From Salinisphaera sp. (GTDB lineage: Bacteria; Pseudomonadota; Gammaproteobacteria; Nevskiales; Salinisphaeraceae): a stretch of 64,000 nucleotides of DNA. The stretch spans positions 1-64,000 of the forward strand of contig NZ_PBYA01000006.1 in the NCBI RefSeq assembly GCF_002729955.1, given 5' to 3'. The translations under genes were made by a program, and so were the position numbers. Each line of letters begins with the position of its first letter. Position 1 is the first letter of the stretch. Below the pieces are notes generated by a model. It worked only from the letters and a program-made list of their open reading frames with translations. It did no database searches and had not been told where the DNA came from. Positions 1 through 7,123 of the stretch are shown here, piece after piece.

Positions 1-63
1 ATTGATGGCATCCAATTCATCGACGGAATAGACGAGCGACAACTCAGCAGGAAAGCCGCCTAG
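1..63 (+). CDS. possible 3' end of an unidentified reading frame
   Basis: Frame 1 is open from the left edge to a TAG at 61-63, giving about 20 residues rich in Ile, Asp and Gly that end in Arg-Lys-Ala-Ala. A hairpin that can terminate rightward transcription follows about 40 bases later, which fits a gene ending here. Twenty codons are too few to identify a family, and an open frame of this length can arise by chance. Confidence 0.2.
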   Translation: MDGIQFIDGIDERQLSRKAA

Positions 64-101
64 CTTCTTTCCTCATACACCAGATTTGACAGTAACTCGT
101 C

Positions 102-136
102 CAAAAAAAAACGCCCCGGCAAAGCCGAGGCGTTTT
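102..136. terminator. bidirectional intrinsic terminator
   Basis: An 11-base stem around a three-base loop (arms AACGCCCCGGC and GCCGAGGCGTT) has a run of nine A on its left side and TTTT on its right. Read leftward it ends the TonB-receptor transcript with a strong U-tract. Read rightward it could end whatever gene enters from the left edge. Confidence 0.85.
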
Positions 137-161
137 CTCTTTCAGTTGCGGCGACGCGGAG

Positions 162-2219
162 CTAGAACTTCACATTCACCCCGGCGATCACGCTACGCCC
201 CGGTTGGGCGACCCGCAGGAACGAGGTGCTGCGCACGATCTCGTCGTCGAGCAGGTTGTCGCCACGCAGGTAGACCATGGTTTCGGTGTCGTCGTAGCCG
301 GCCAGGCGATAGCCCACGAAGGCGGTCAGATCCGTATAGCCGGCGGTTTCGTCTTCCAGCGGGCCTTCGTTGTCCTGGCGGCTGGCGCGCAGGGCTTCCA
401 CGCTGCCCAGCCAGGTCTTGCTGTCGTAATCCAGCCCCACGCCGTAGCGCCCGGGGGTGATACGCGGCAGGTTGGTGTCATTGTCGAGCTCGGCCCGTAC
501 GTAGTCGCCCAGCACGCGGGCTGTCAGGCGATGGGCGCCTTCGATGAGGTCGTAGCCCACCTCGGCTTCGCCGCCATAGAAGGTGGCATCGGCCGCGGCG
601 TAGTCGATGAGCAGGAACTCGCCGTCGGGCGCGAATTCGCCTTCTTCGTTCACGCGGTCGGCAATGCCGTTAGAGGCGGGCGTGCCGGTGCCGTCGGCGT
701 TGAGGCCGGCGTCGACCGAGCGCTGGTAGATGTAGTCGTCGTACTTGGTATAGAACAGGCTGGTATCGAAGCGCAGCCGGCCGTTGATACGCCGCAGGCC
801 CAGGTCGAAGCTGTTGGCCACTTCCTCACCGAAGCTGGCGTTGCCGCGTTCGTAGGTGAGCGTGGCTTCGTGCGGGCCGAAGCTGTAGAGCTCTTCGGTG
901 GCGGGGGCGCGCTCGTAGCGGCCGGCGGTGGCAGTGAACACGTAGTGATCGCCAATGGTGCGCTTGGCGCCCAGCGAGACGCTGATCGGGGTGTGGTCGG
1001 TATCCGAGCGGCCTTCGCTGGTGTCCTGTTCCTGATATTCGGCACGCAGACCGCCCTGGAGGGTCCAGTTGTCGTCGAGCGGACGTTGTTCGACCCAGAA
1101 GGCGGCGATCGAGCGGGTATCGGTCGCGGGTACGAAGGATTCTTCTTCGCCGTAGGCTTCGAAGTCGCGGTCGAAACCCTGCACACCGAAAACGCCGGTA
1201 AAGCCGGCGATCGGCGCGTGCTCGGCGGCGATACGGAATTCGGTTTCCTTGTTATCGAAGAACGCTTCCGGGGTTTCCTCGCCTTCAGTATGCAGGTAGT
1301 CGGTATAGGCGCCGGAGAATTCGAGGCGGTTGATGCCCGGGGCGACGTCGTAGACCTCGCCCTTGAGGTCGTAGCGATCCTGGGTCAGGCGGATCTGGGC
1401 TTCTTCGCCGGGGATGCCGTATTCGCGCCCGAAATGGCTTACCGCGCCGCCGACATAGCCCCAGTCGCCGGAGTATGAGGTGCCGGCACTGTAGGTGTCG
1501 GTATCGGTGGCACTGTTGTCGATCAGGCGGCTGTCGTCGGCTTCGTAATCGTCGGTCAGGCGCTTCATGCCCTGCACGTTCAGGGCGAAGTCGCCGATGC
1601 CGCCGGTCACGTCCAGGCGTTGCAGGCGCTGGCCGAGGGTGCTGTCACCGCGTTCGAGGGTGGCCTCGCCGGTGATGCCGTCGGGCGCGGTCATGGGGAT
1701 GCGGTCGGTGACCACGTTGACCACGCCGCCGATCGCGCCGGAACCGTAGAGCAGGGTGGAGGGGCCCTTGAGCACTTCCACCTGACGCGCGGAGTAAGGA
1801 TCGATGCTCACGGCATGGTCCTGGCTCAGCGTGGAGACGTCGGCCGAGGCGAGGCCGTTTTCCTGTACCCGTACCCGCGCACCGGACTGGCCCCGAATCA
1901 CCGGCCGGCCCACGCCCTGACCGAAATCGGCAGAACTGATGCCGGGCGTATCGGCCAGCGTCGCGCCCAGGCTCTGGCCGCGCTTGCGTACCAGCTCGGG
2001 GCCGGCGACCACGGTGGCCGGCTCGATGGCCTGGCTGGGGTCCTGATCGTCGAAGGCCAGGGCCTCGACCGAGATGGGGGCCAGCAGCGCGCTCTCTGCG
2101 GCGCTGTCGCGGTCAGCGTCGTTCGCGCTCTGCGGTTGTGCGAAAAGAGGTTGCCCGGCGCCGAGCAGGCACATGCCGGCTGCGGGCACGAGCAGGCGTG
2201 CATATTTCGAGTAAGCCAT
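162..2219 (-). CDS. TonB-dependent outer-membrane receptor, ZnuD-like
   Basis: A 685-residue outer-membrane receptor importing a ligand with energy from TonB-ExbBD. A signal peptide of about 27 residues ends near Phe-Ala-Gln. The plug domain follows (roughly 55-175), with the usual RGQSG-type and EVLKGPSTLLYGSGAIGGVVN-like stretches, and the rest is a 22-strand barrel ending in a C-terminal Phe. Length and plug resemble the zinc receptor ZnuD, and the upstream His-rich small protein and Zur-like site agree. Zinc as ligand is an inference; haem or another metal chelate is possible. It is probably co-transcribed with the small gene upstream, and a strong terminator lies just past the stop. Confidence 0.8.
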   Translation of the reverse strand: MAYSKYARLLVPAAGMCLLGAGQPLFAQPQSANDADRDSAAESALLAPISVEALAFDDQDPSQAIEPATVVAGPELVRKRGQSLGATLADTPGISSADFGQGVGRPVIRGQSGARVRVQENGLASADVSTLSQDHAVSIDPYSARQVEVLKGPSTLLYGSGAIGGVVNVVTDRIPMTAPDGITGEATLERGDSTLGQRLQRLDVTGGIGDFALNVQGMKRLTDDYEADDSRLIDNSATDTDTYSAGTSYSGDWGYVGGAVSHFGREYGIPGEEAQIRLTQDRYDLKGEVYDVAPGINRLEFSGAYTDYLHTEGEETPEAFFDNKETEFRIAAEHAPIAGFTGVFGVQGFDRDFEAYGEEESFVPATDTRSIAAFWVEQRPLDDNWTLQGGLRAEYQEQDTSEGRSDTDHTPISVSLGAKRTIGDHYVFTATAGRYERAPATEELYSFGPHEATLTYERGNASFGEEVANSFDLGLRRINGRLRFDTSLFYTKYDDYIYQRSVDAGLNADGTGTPASNGIADRVNEEGEFAPDGEFLLIDYAAADATFYGGEAEVGYDLIEGAHRLTARVLGDYVRAELDNDTNLPRITPGRYGVGLDYDSKTWLGSVEALRASRQDNEGPLEDETAGYTDLTAFVGYRLAGYDDTETMVYLRGDNLLDDEIVRSTSFLRVAQPGRSVIAGVNVKF

Positions 2220-2300
2220 GAAAAGTATTCCGTCTGATGTGCGAGCCCGTGCTACGGGTTCGCAGAAAATGCCGCTACGGCGGCGCCCAGGTGCTTGTGA

Positions 2301-2588
2301 TCAGACGAAACGGCTGGGTGGAGCCCGTGCGGCATGATGGCCGAGTTGGATACGGGCATGGCCGGCATGGATGGGCGACGCCGTCAGGGGGGCCCTGGGC
2401 AAGCTGAGCGTCAGGGCCGGCGTTTGTGCCGGTGGCACGCTGCCCGAATGGCCGTGTACACAGCTGGTACAGGCATGATCGATGTGGGCGACGGCGATCG
2501 GATGATCAAAGGCATGGGCGAACGCGAGCGCCTGCACGCACAGCAATGCGAGCACGACGAATGCATGACGTAAATGCCTGTTCCCCAT
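2301..2588 (-). CDS. small His-rich exported protein upstream of the TonB receptor
   Basis: A 95-residue protein starting at ATG 2588; a TTG two codons upstream is an alternative. The N-terminus is a hydrophobic signal segment ending near Ala-His-Ala. The mature part is rich in histidine and has a Cys-Thr-Ser-Cys motif followed by His-Gly-His. Small His-rich secreted proteins of the DUF2946 type are often encoded next to zinc or copper TonB receptors, and this one reads toward the receptor about 80 bases away. A periplasmic metal-binding role is inferred from composition and position; no domain was recognised with certainty. Confidence 0.6.
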   Translation of the reverse strand: MGNRHLRHAFVVLALLCVQALAFAHAFDHPIAVAHIDHACTSCVHGHSGSVPPAQTPALTLSLPRAPLTASPIHAGHARIQLGHHAARAPPSRFV

Positions 2589-2641
2589 CCCCAATCGAAC
2601 TCATGTTCCCCGGCCGAGAAAGCCGGCCGGCGCGAATATTA

Positions 2642-2656
2642 CGTTATAAAGTAGCA
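2642..2656 (-). promoter_or_regulatory. candidate Zur-like operator
   Basis: In an A+T-rich island about 55 bases upstream of the small His-rich gene, the minus strand reads GCTAC-TTT-ATAAC, an imperfect dyad resembling the GTTATA-N2-TATAAC core of enterobacterial Zur boxes. One half-site is good and the other degenerate. The call rests mainly on the ZnuD-like target and is tentative. Confidence 0.35.
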
Positions 2657-2764
2657 ATAAACCAGCGTGGCGTCTGTTTTTCGTGGGCGTTTTTTATAGG
2701 CGCCAAGCGTGCCGGCATCCGCCGAATCCACCGAGCGTTGCGGCGCCTATTCGCGAACGCCATG

Positions 2765-2797
2765 AAAAAGCCCCGCGTACCTTGGGCACGCGGGGCT
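2765..2797 (-). terminator. intrinsic terminator of the sorbosone-dehydrogenase-like gene
   Basis: Read on the minus strand, a perfect ten-base arm AGCCCCGCGT pairs with ACGCGGGGCT across a nine-base loop and is followed by TTTTT-like sequence. It lies about 30 bases past the stop of the upstream minus-strand gene. Confidence 0.85.
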
Positions 2798-2829
2798 GCG
2801 GGGCTTGATAAACCCGTTCTTCGCGGCGA

Positions 2830-4104
2830 TCAGTCGCTGGCGCGTGTCACCTTGAATACGGTGCCGCCGGCGTCGTCGCTGATGTACAGCGCGCCGTCGG
2901 GGCCCTGGGCGAGACCGGCCGGGCGATGGTCGGCGCTGCCCGGCGAGGCGACGGTTTCGCCGCTGCCGGTAAAGCCGGCCGCACCGGCGAAGTCTTCATA
3001 GTCGCCGCTGGCCTTGCCGTTCTCGAACGGCTGGTAGATCACCCGATAACCGGCCTGCGGGCTGGGCGCACGGTTCCAGGAACCATGAAAGGCGATGAAG
3101 GCGCCGCCGTCGTACTTCGAACCGAAGCCGTCGCCGTCATAGAACAGGATGTCCATGGGCGCCCAGTGGGCCGGATAGGCCGCCAGCGGCTGTTCGTAGT
3201 CGGCGCACTGGCCCACCTTGTTGCCGTCGCCGCCGTATTCCGGGCCCAGCACCTTCTTGTCCTGTTTCGGATCGTAGTAGCAGAAGGGCCAGCCGAAATG
3301 ATCGCCTTCGCTGATGGCGAACAGTTCCTCGGCGGGCAGGTGGGCGCTTTGTTCCTGGGTGAAGGTATCGGGCCAGTTGGAGTGCAGCTGGTCGCGTCCG
3401 TGCTGAACGCCGTAGAGCTGGCCGTCGTACCAGTCCAGCGCAAACATGTTGCGCAGCCCGGTGGCGTATTCGGTTTTCGGCTCGAAGGTCTGGCCGGTTT
3501 CGGTCGCCGAGAACTTCCAGATACCGCCGTGGTTGTCGAGCAGCGGACAGGGGTCCTGGCCTTTCGATCCGGGCTGGCGGTCGCTTTCCTGGCAGGCATT
3601 GGACGGCGCGCCGTTGTTGACGAACAGCTGGCCGTCATCGCTGATCGCCAGGCCGCGCGCGGCGTGCGACGACTGCTGTGGCAGGCCGGTGACGATATGT
3701 TCCGGCTCGCCCTGCGGCACCAGATTGCCGTCGAGCTTGTAGCGGTAGATATCGGTCACGGTGGCGGCATAGAGCCAGCCGTCGTGAATCGCCAGCCCCG
3801 TGCCGCCGCCTTCGCCGAAGGTCTTGCGCTCGTCGGCCACGCCGTCGTCATCGCTGTCGCGTAGTGCCATCAGGCCGTGGCCGTCCACATCGTTGGCCAG
3901 GTTCACATAGACGGTGCCGTTGTCGGCGACCGCCAGATGGCGGGGCGCGCCGGCGTCTTCGGAGAATGGGGTGGCACAGAAGCCGTCGGGCAGGTCGAGC
4001 CCGGCGCTGTCGCAGGTGTCGGCCGCACTTGCATTGCCGGCTGCAAAAAGACCCGTCGCGGCCAGCGTCGTGGCGCACAGGGTGGAGAACGTCAACGTTC
4101 GCAT
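2830..4104 (-). CDS. PQQ-dependent sugar / sorbosone dehydrogenase-type beta-propeller
   Basis: An exported six-bladed beta-propeller of the soluble aldose / L-sorbosone dehydrogenase family, 424 residues from ATG 4104. The in-frame ATG 11 codons upstream was rejected because the signal peptide (MRTLTFSTL to ASA) begins at 4104. Diagnostic stretches include SSHAARGLAISDDGQLFVNNG, the LRNMFALDW / GVQHGRDQL region, FGWPFCYYD, and AFHGSWNRAPSPQAGYRV. Family members oxidise sugars or sugar aldehydes with PQQ in the periplasm, but many homologues have unproved substrates and no PQQ genes are nearby. It is a single-gene unit with its own terminator. Confidence 0.8.
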   Translation of the reverse strand: MRTLTFSTLCATTLAATGLFAAGNASAADTCDSAGLDLPDGFCATPFSEDAGAPRHLAVADNGTVYVNLANDVDGHGLMALRDSDDDGVADERKTFGEGGGTGLAIHDGWLYAATVTDIYRYKLDGNLVPQGEPEHIVTGLPQQSSHAARGLAISDDGQLFVNNGAPSNACQESDRQPGSKGQDPCPLLDNHGGIWKFSATETGQTFEPKTEYATGLRNMFALDWYDGQLYGVQHGRDQLHSNWPDTFTQEQSAHLPAEELFAISEGDHFGWPFCYYDPKQDKKVLGPEYGGDGNKVGQCADYEQPLAAYPAHWAPMDILFYDGDGFGSKYDGGAFIAFHGSWNRAPSPQAGYRVIYQPFENGKASGDYEDFAGAAGFTGSGETVASPGSADHRPAGLAQGPDGALYISDDAGGTVFKVTRASD

Positions 4105-4198
4105 CGATGATCCATTGTTATTGGCAAACACGTGCATCGGTTATATCAGTTACCGAAGACGCCGCGCAAAATTTCGCAAAAAAACGATCAAGCAAGTA

Positions 4199-4225
4199 TT
4201 GAAACGTTTTACGCAGTCCCTATCT
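4199..4225 (+). promoter_or_regulatory. sigma-32-like heat-shock promoter of hsp20
   Basis: TTGAAA at 4199-4204, a 13-base spacer, then CCCTATCT at 4218-4225 closely matches the sigma-32 consensus (CTTGAAA, 13-17 bases, CCCCATNT). It lies about 60 bases upstream of the Hsp20 start and points toward it. Confidence 0.7.
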
Positions 4226-4283
4226 TTCCTGACGTAGCAACGCAGCCCGTTGATTAAGGGCGAAAAACTCAGGAGGGATGATC

Positions 4284-4781
4284 ATGGCTATTCAGCGTTA
4301 TCAGAACCGTTTCGAGCCGAGCAGCCTGCTCGCCCAGTTCAACGACGAGATCAATCGCATGTTCGTACAGGACAGCAATGCCTTCCCCGCGCTTTCCGGC
4401 GGGGCGTGGACGCCGAACGTGGATATTCGCGAAACCGGCGACGCCTATCACATCGAGGCCGAGGTTCCGGGCGTGGATCCGCAGGCCATCGAAGTGACGC
4501 TCGACAAGGGCGTGCTCACGCTCAAGGGCGAGCGCAATGAGGAAAAGAGCGGTGAAAACGGCCAGGCCCGCTATCGCGAGCGCCGCTTCGGTTCCTTCGT
4601 GCGTCGATTCTCGCTGCCGGAAACGGCGGACGAGGAGAATATCGACGCCCGTGCCGAACACGGCGTGCTACGGCTGACCATCAACAAGAAAGCCACCAGC
4701 GAGCCGCGGCGCATCACTGTGCGTAGCGGCGAAAGCGACACGCCGACGGTCGAGGCCCAGCGCGAAACCGCGAACGCCTGA
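4284..4781 (+). CDS. Hsp20 / alpha-crystallin family small heat-shock protein
   Basis: A 165-residue cytoplasmic holdase chaperone that binds unfolding proteins for later refolding by DnaK and ClpB. The alpha-crystallin domain runs from about residue 45 (TPNVDIRETGDAYHIEAEVPG) to about 145, including LTLKGER, FGSFVRRFSLP and the GVLRLTI strand. The start is ATG 4284, seven bases after AGGAGG at 4271-4276; the ATG at 4278 is too close to that Shine-Dalgarno. Length is normal for bacterial IbpA-like proteins. A sigma-32-type promoter precedes it and a terminator follows directly, so it is a monocistronic heat-shock gene. Confidence 0.93.
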   Translation: MAIQRYQNRFEPSSLLAQFNDEINRMFVQDSNAFPALSGGAWTPNVDIRETGDAYHIEAEVPGVDPQAIEVTLDKGVLTLKGERNEEKSGENGQARYRERRFGSFVRRFSLPETADEENIDARAEHGVLRLTINKKATSEPRRITVRSGESDTPTVEAQRETANA

Positions 4782-4806
4782 TCGACAACGCCGTCGCACG
4801 CTAAAG

Positions 4807-4832
4807 ACGGGGCCCGCGCGGCCCCGTTTTTT
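4807..4832 (+). terminator. intrinsic terminator of hsp20
   Basis: An eight-base GC stem (ACGGGGCC / GGCCCCGT) around CGCGC is followed by six T. It lies 25 bases past the hsp20 stop. Confidence 0.9.
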
Positions 4833-4849
4833 ATGGCCGCCCGCCGGAT

Positions 4850-5494
4850 CTACCTGCGCGCGAGCGTGCGAGCCAAGTCTGCCACCTGTGCTTGTGCCGT
4901 ATCGCGGGATGCTGCGAAGCGCGTGTCGCCGAATTCCTGGTACTCGATACCGACGTGGTGGATATCGCGGGCGCCGAGATAGCCCGATATCGATCGCAGG
5001 TGGGGCAATAGATGCCCGGCCTGTTCGTTGAATTCGCCCGGGCCGAATCCGAATTCACCAGACGCCGTGAGTACGACCAGCGTCTTGCCGCCGAGTATGG
5101 GTTCCAGCGGTCGGTCGCCGCGGGCCAGGTCGAAGCTGAAGGTCCGATTGATGCGCACGACCTGATCGACCCAGGCCTTGAGCGCAGCAGGCATACCGTA
5201 GTTGTACATCGGCGTGGCGATCACGAGCACGTCGGCCTGTTCCAGTTCTTCGATCAGCGTGTCGGACAGGGTCAGCGCGTCGTGTTGCTGTTCGCTTCGC
5301 TCAGCTGCGGGCGTGAAGGCCGCCGCGATCCAGTCTTCGGATATTGCCGGCGGCGGTTCAATACCGACGTCGCGGTGGATGAGTTCGATTGTCGATTCGT
5401 TTGCCTGCCACTCGGCGATAAACAGATCGCCGAGCATGCGGGAGAGCGAACGGGTGACGCGGGCACTGGCGTCGATACGCAGGAGGGTGGTCAT
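4850..5494 (-). CDS. azoR: FMN-dependent NADH-azoreductase / quinone reductase (AzoR)
   Basis: A 214-residue flavodoxin-fold oxidoreductase that reduces quinones and azo compounds by two electrons from NADH via FMN. The N-terminal phosphate-binding loop LRIDASARVTRSLSR, the central MYNYGMPAALKAWVDQVVRINRTF (FMN-site PMYN motif) and GKTLVVLTASGEFG are typical of AzoR. ATG 5494 was preferred to an ATG ten codons upstream because it gives the family N-terminus and leaves room for a divergent promoter. It is transcribed away from a LysR gene about 110 bases away, which probably regulates it, as is common for quinone-responsive reductases. Confidence 0.9.
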   Translation of the reverse strand: MTTLLRIDASARVTRSLSRMLGDLFIAEWQANESTIELIHRDVGIEPPPAISEDWIAAAFTPAAERSEQQHDALTLSDTLIEELEQADVLVIATPMYNYGMPAALKAWVDQVVRINRTFSFDLARGDRPLEPILGGKTLVVLTASGEFGFGPGEFNEQAGHLLPHLRSISGYLGARDIHHVGIEYQEFGDTRFAASRDTAQAQVADLARTLARR

Positions 5495-5567
5495 GAGCCA
5501 TTCCGATGGATGTGTCGGCATCAACTATCCAATCGCAGGGCGACGGTGACAAAAGCAAAGAAAGCGT

Positions 5568-5588
5568 CTATAGATGCGTGAAATTCAC
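5568..5588. promoter_or_regulatory. palindromes between azoR and its LysR gene
   Basis: TCTATAGA at 5568-5575 is a perfect eight-base palindrome. GTGAA-A-TTCAC at 5578-5588 is a five-base inverted repeat. Both lie in the divergent gap, where LysR proteins usually bind sites with T-N11-A dyads. They are candidate operator elements; no promoter hexamers were clear. Confidence 0.3.
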
Positions 5589-5604
5589 CTGTTTTGGGGC
5601 GCGG

Positions 5605-6483
5605 GTGTCGCTACCTTCGCTATCGGCGCTACGCGCTTTCGAAGCCGCGGCGCGTCTGGGCAGTTTCAAGGCCGCGGCCGAGGCGCTGCATCTTTCGCCC
5701 ACGGCCGTATCGCACCACGTTCGCGGTCTGGAAGAGCAGCTGGGCGTATCGCTGTTCGTGCGTCGTACGCGGGCCATTGCACCGACCGAAGCCGGACTGC
5801 AGCTGTCGCAGGCGGCAACGCGCGCGTTTTCGGAACTCGAAACGGCGGTGGCAACGCTTCGTGATAACGAAAATCGACTAACGGTCTCCGCAACGCCGGC
5901 TTTTGCGACGCTGTGGCTGGCGCCGCGTATCGATGCATTCGAAAAGCGGTATCCCGATCTGCGGGTACGGTTGCTCTCGTCCACCGAGACGGTGGATATG
6001 ACGCGCGACCGCGAGGTCGATATCGCGATCCGTTATTCGGCTGCCACGACGGATGCGGACGAAGGCGACGTGCTGGTGCGCGAATCGGTGGCTGCGTTTG
6101 CCAGTCCGGCCTATCTCGCGGCGGGGATGTCGATCGAGACTGCCGATCGTCTGGCCACGCGCTGGCCCGCTTCGCGGCTCGCCCCGATCGACTGGCCGGC
6201 ATGGCAGGCGCAGGCCGGCGTCGGACCGCTCGACGACGCAAGGCTACGCACCTTCGCCCACGAACAGGAGGTGGTACAGGCAGCGCTGGCCGGTAAGGGC
6301 ATCGCGCTGGTCAGCGAGTTGCTGGTACGGGATATGGTGGATCGAGGCTGGCTCGTGGCCTGGCGGCCGGATATTCGCATCTCCGGCCATGCCTATCGGC
6401 TGATCACCGGACCGTTGAACCGCCATACACGCCGTGTGCAGCGGTTCACGAGCTGGCTTCAGGATGCGCTCGCCGACGACTGA
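5605..6483 (+). CDS. LysR-family transcriptional regulator, GcvA-like
   Basis: A LysR regulator of about 292 residues. The N-terminal winged helix-turn-helix (roughly 1-62) reads LPSLSALRAFEAAARLGSF then LHLSPTAVSHHVRGLEE, typical of the GcvA/AmpR subgroup; the rest is the effector-binding domain. The start is taken as GTG 5605 after a GGGGC stretch because family members begin a few residues before SALRAFE; GTG 5578 and ATG 5506 are also in frame. It is divergent from azoR, which is the likely target. The effector is unknown. Confidence 0.85.
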   Translation: MSLPSLSALRAFEAAARLGSFKAAAEALHLSPTAVSHHVRGLEEQLGVSLFVRRTRAIAPTEAGLQLSQAATRAFSELETAVATLRDNENRLTVSATPAFATLWLAPRIDAFEKRYPDLRVRLLSSTETVDMTRDREVDIAIRYSAATTDADEGDVLVRESVAAFASPAYLAAGMSIETADRLATRWPASRLAPIDWPAWQAQAGVGPLDDARLRTFAHEQEVVQAALAGKGIALVSELLVRDMVDRGWLVAWRPDIRISGHAYRLITGPLNRHTRRVQRFTSWLQDALADD

Positions 6484-6501
6484 GGCGAGGGAGCCGCGCC
6501 T

Positions 6502-7038
6502 CTAGCGAAACAGCGTATCGATATGGTCGGCGCCGATGCCTACCCGGTCGTAGTGCTCGCGGCAGAGGGCGATATAGTCGTGGACATCGAAATAGCCGTC
6601 CGACTCGCCCTGTTCGTCGAGCCAGATGAGCGGGCCCTTGACCACGAAAAACACCCGCATCGGATCTTCGTGTTCGTAGGCGACGAGGGTGTGGCCTTCG
6701 CCCGGGGTTTCGTAGACAAAGTCGCCAGCGGTGGCGATCCAGTCGTGTTCCAGATACCCCCATTTGCCGGAGATTGTATAGGCGAACACTTCGTTGGGGT
6801 GGTAGTGGCGATTGACCAGGCCGGCGCCCTTGGCCATGAGCACGTCGCACCAGCGGTTCGACGACGGCGAAATCCATAGCGGCCGGGACGAGACCGTGTC
6901 GCTGAAGGGCACGTAGTAACGCTCGTCTTCGGTGGGTGCATTGGCGATATGCACTTCGGGTAGCGTATCCGGCTTGAAGCTGTTAGGGATCGGCGGGATA
7001 TCACGCCAGAATTCGGCGGCCGGGCTCTTGGTGGCCAT
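6502..7038 (-). CDS. cupin protein, 2,4'-dihydroxyacetophenone dioxygenase family
   Basis: A 178-residue single-domain cupin. The metal-site motif lies at RHYHPNEVFAYTISGKWGYLEH, with a second cupin motif near GDFVYETPGEGHTLVAY. The order and the ending FFVVKGPLIWLDEQG match the 2,4'-dihydroxyacetophenone dioxygenase family, iron enzymes that cleave a C-C bond next to a carbonyl. Most homologues have no assayed substrate, so only the fold and family are claimed. ATG 7038 is preceded by GAGGAGA at good spacing. It is convergent with the LysR gene and no pathway partners are adjacent. Confidence 0.7.
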   Translation of the reverse strand: MATKSPAAEFWRDIPPIPNSFKPDTLPEVHIANAPTEDERYYVPFSDTVSSRPLWISPSSNRWCDVLMAKGAGLVNRHYHPNEVFAYTISGKWGYLEHDWIATAGDFVYETPGEGHTLVAYEHEDPMRVFFVVKGPLIWLDEQGESDGYFDVHDYIALCREHYDRVGIGADHIDTLFR

Positions 7039-7123
7039 GCTATCTCCTCGATATTCTTGTTTGCAGGCTTCGAGTGTCCGGGTGCGGGCGATCGCGTGCA
7101 ACGTCGCCCGCCTGCCGTAGTCG

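Noticed and set aside
4221-4280. RNA thermometer in the hsp20 leader as a firm feature
   Set aside because: The strand that would mask the Shine-Dalgarno overlaps the -10 element of the sigma-32 promoter, so the heat-shock transcript would lack it. Kept only as a low-interest observation.
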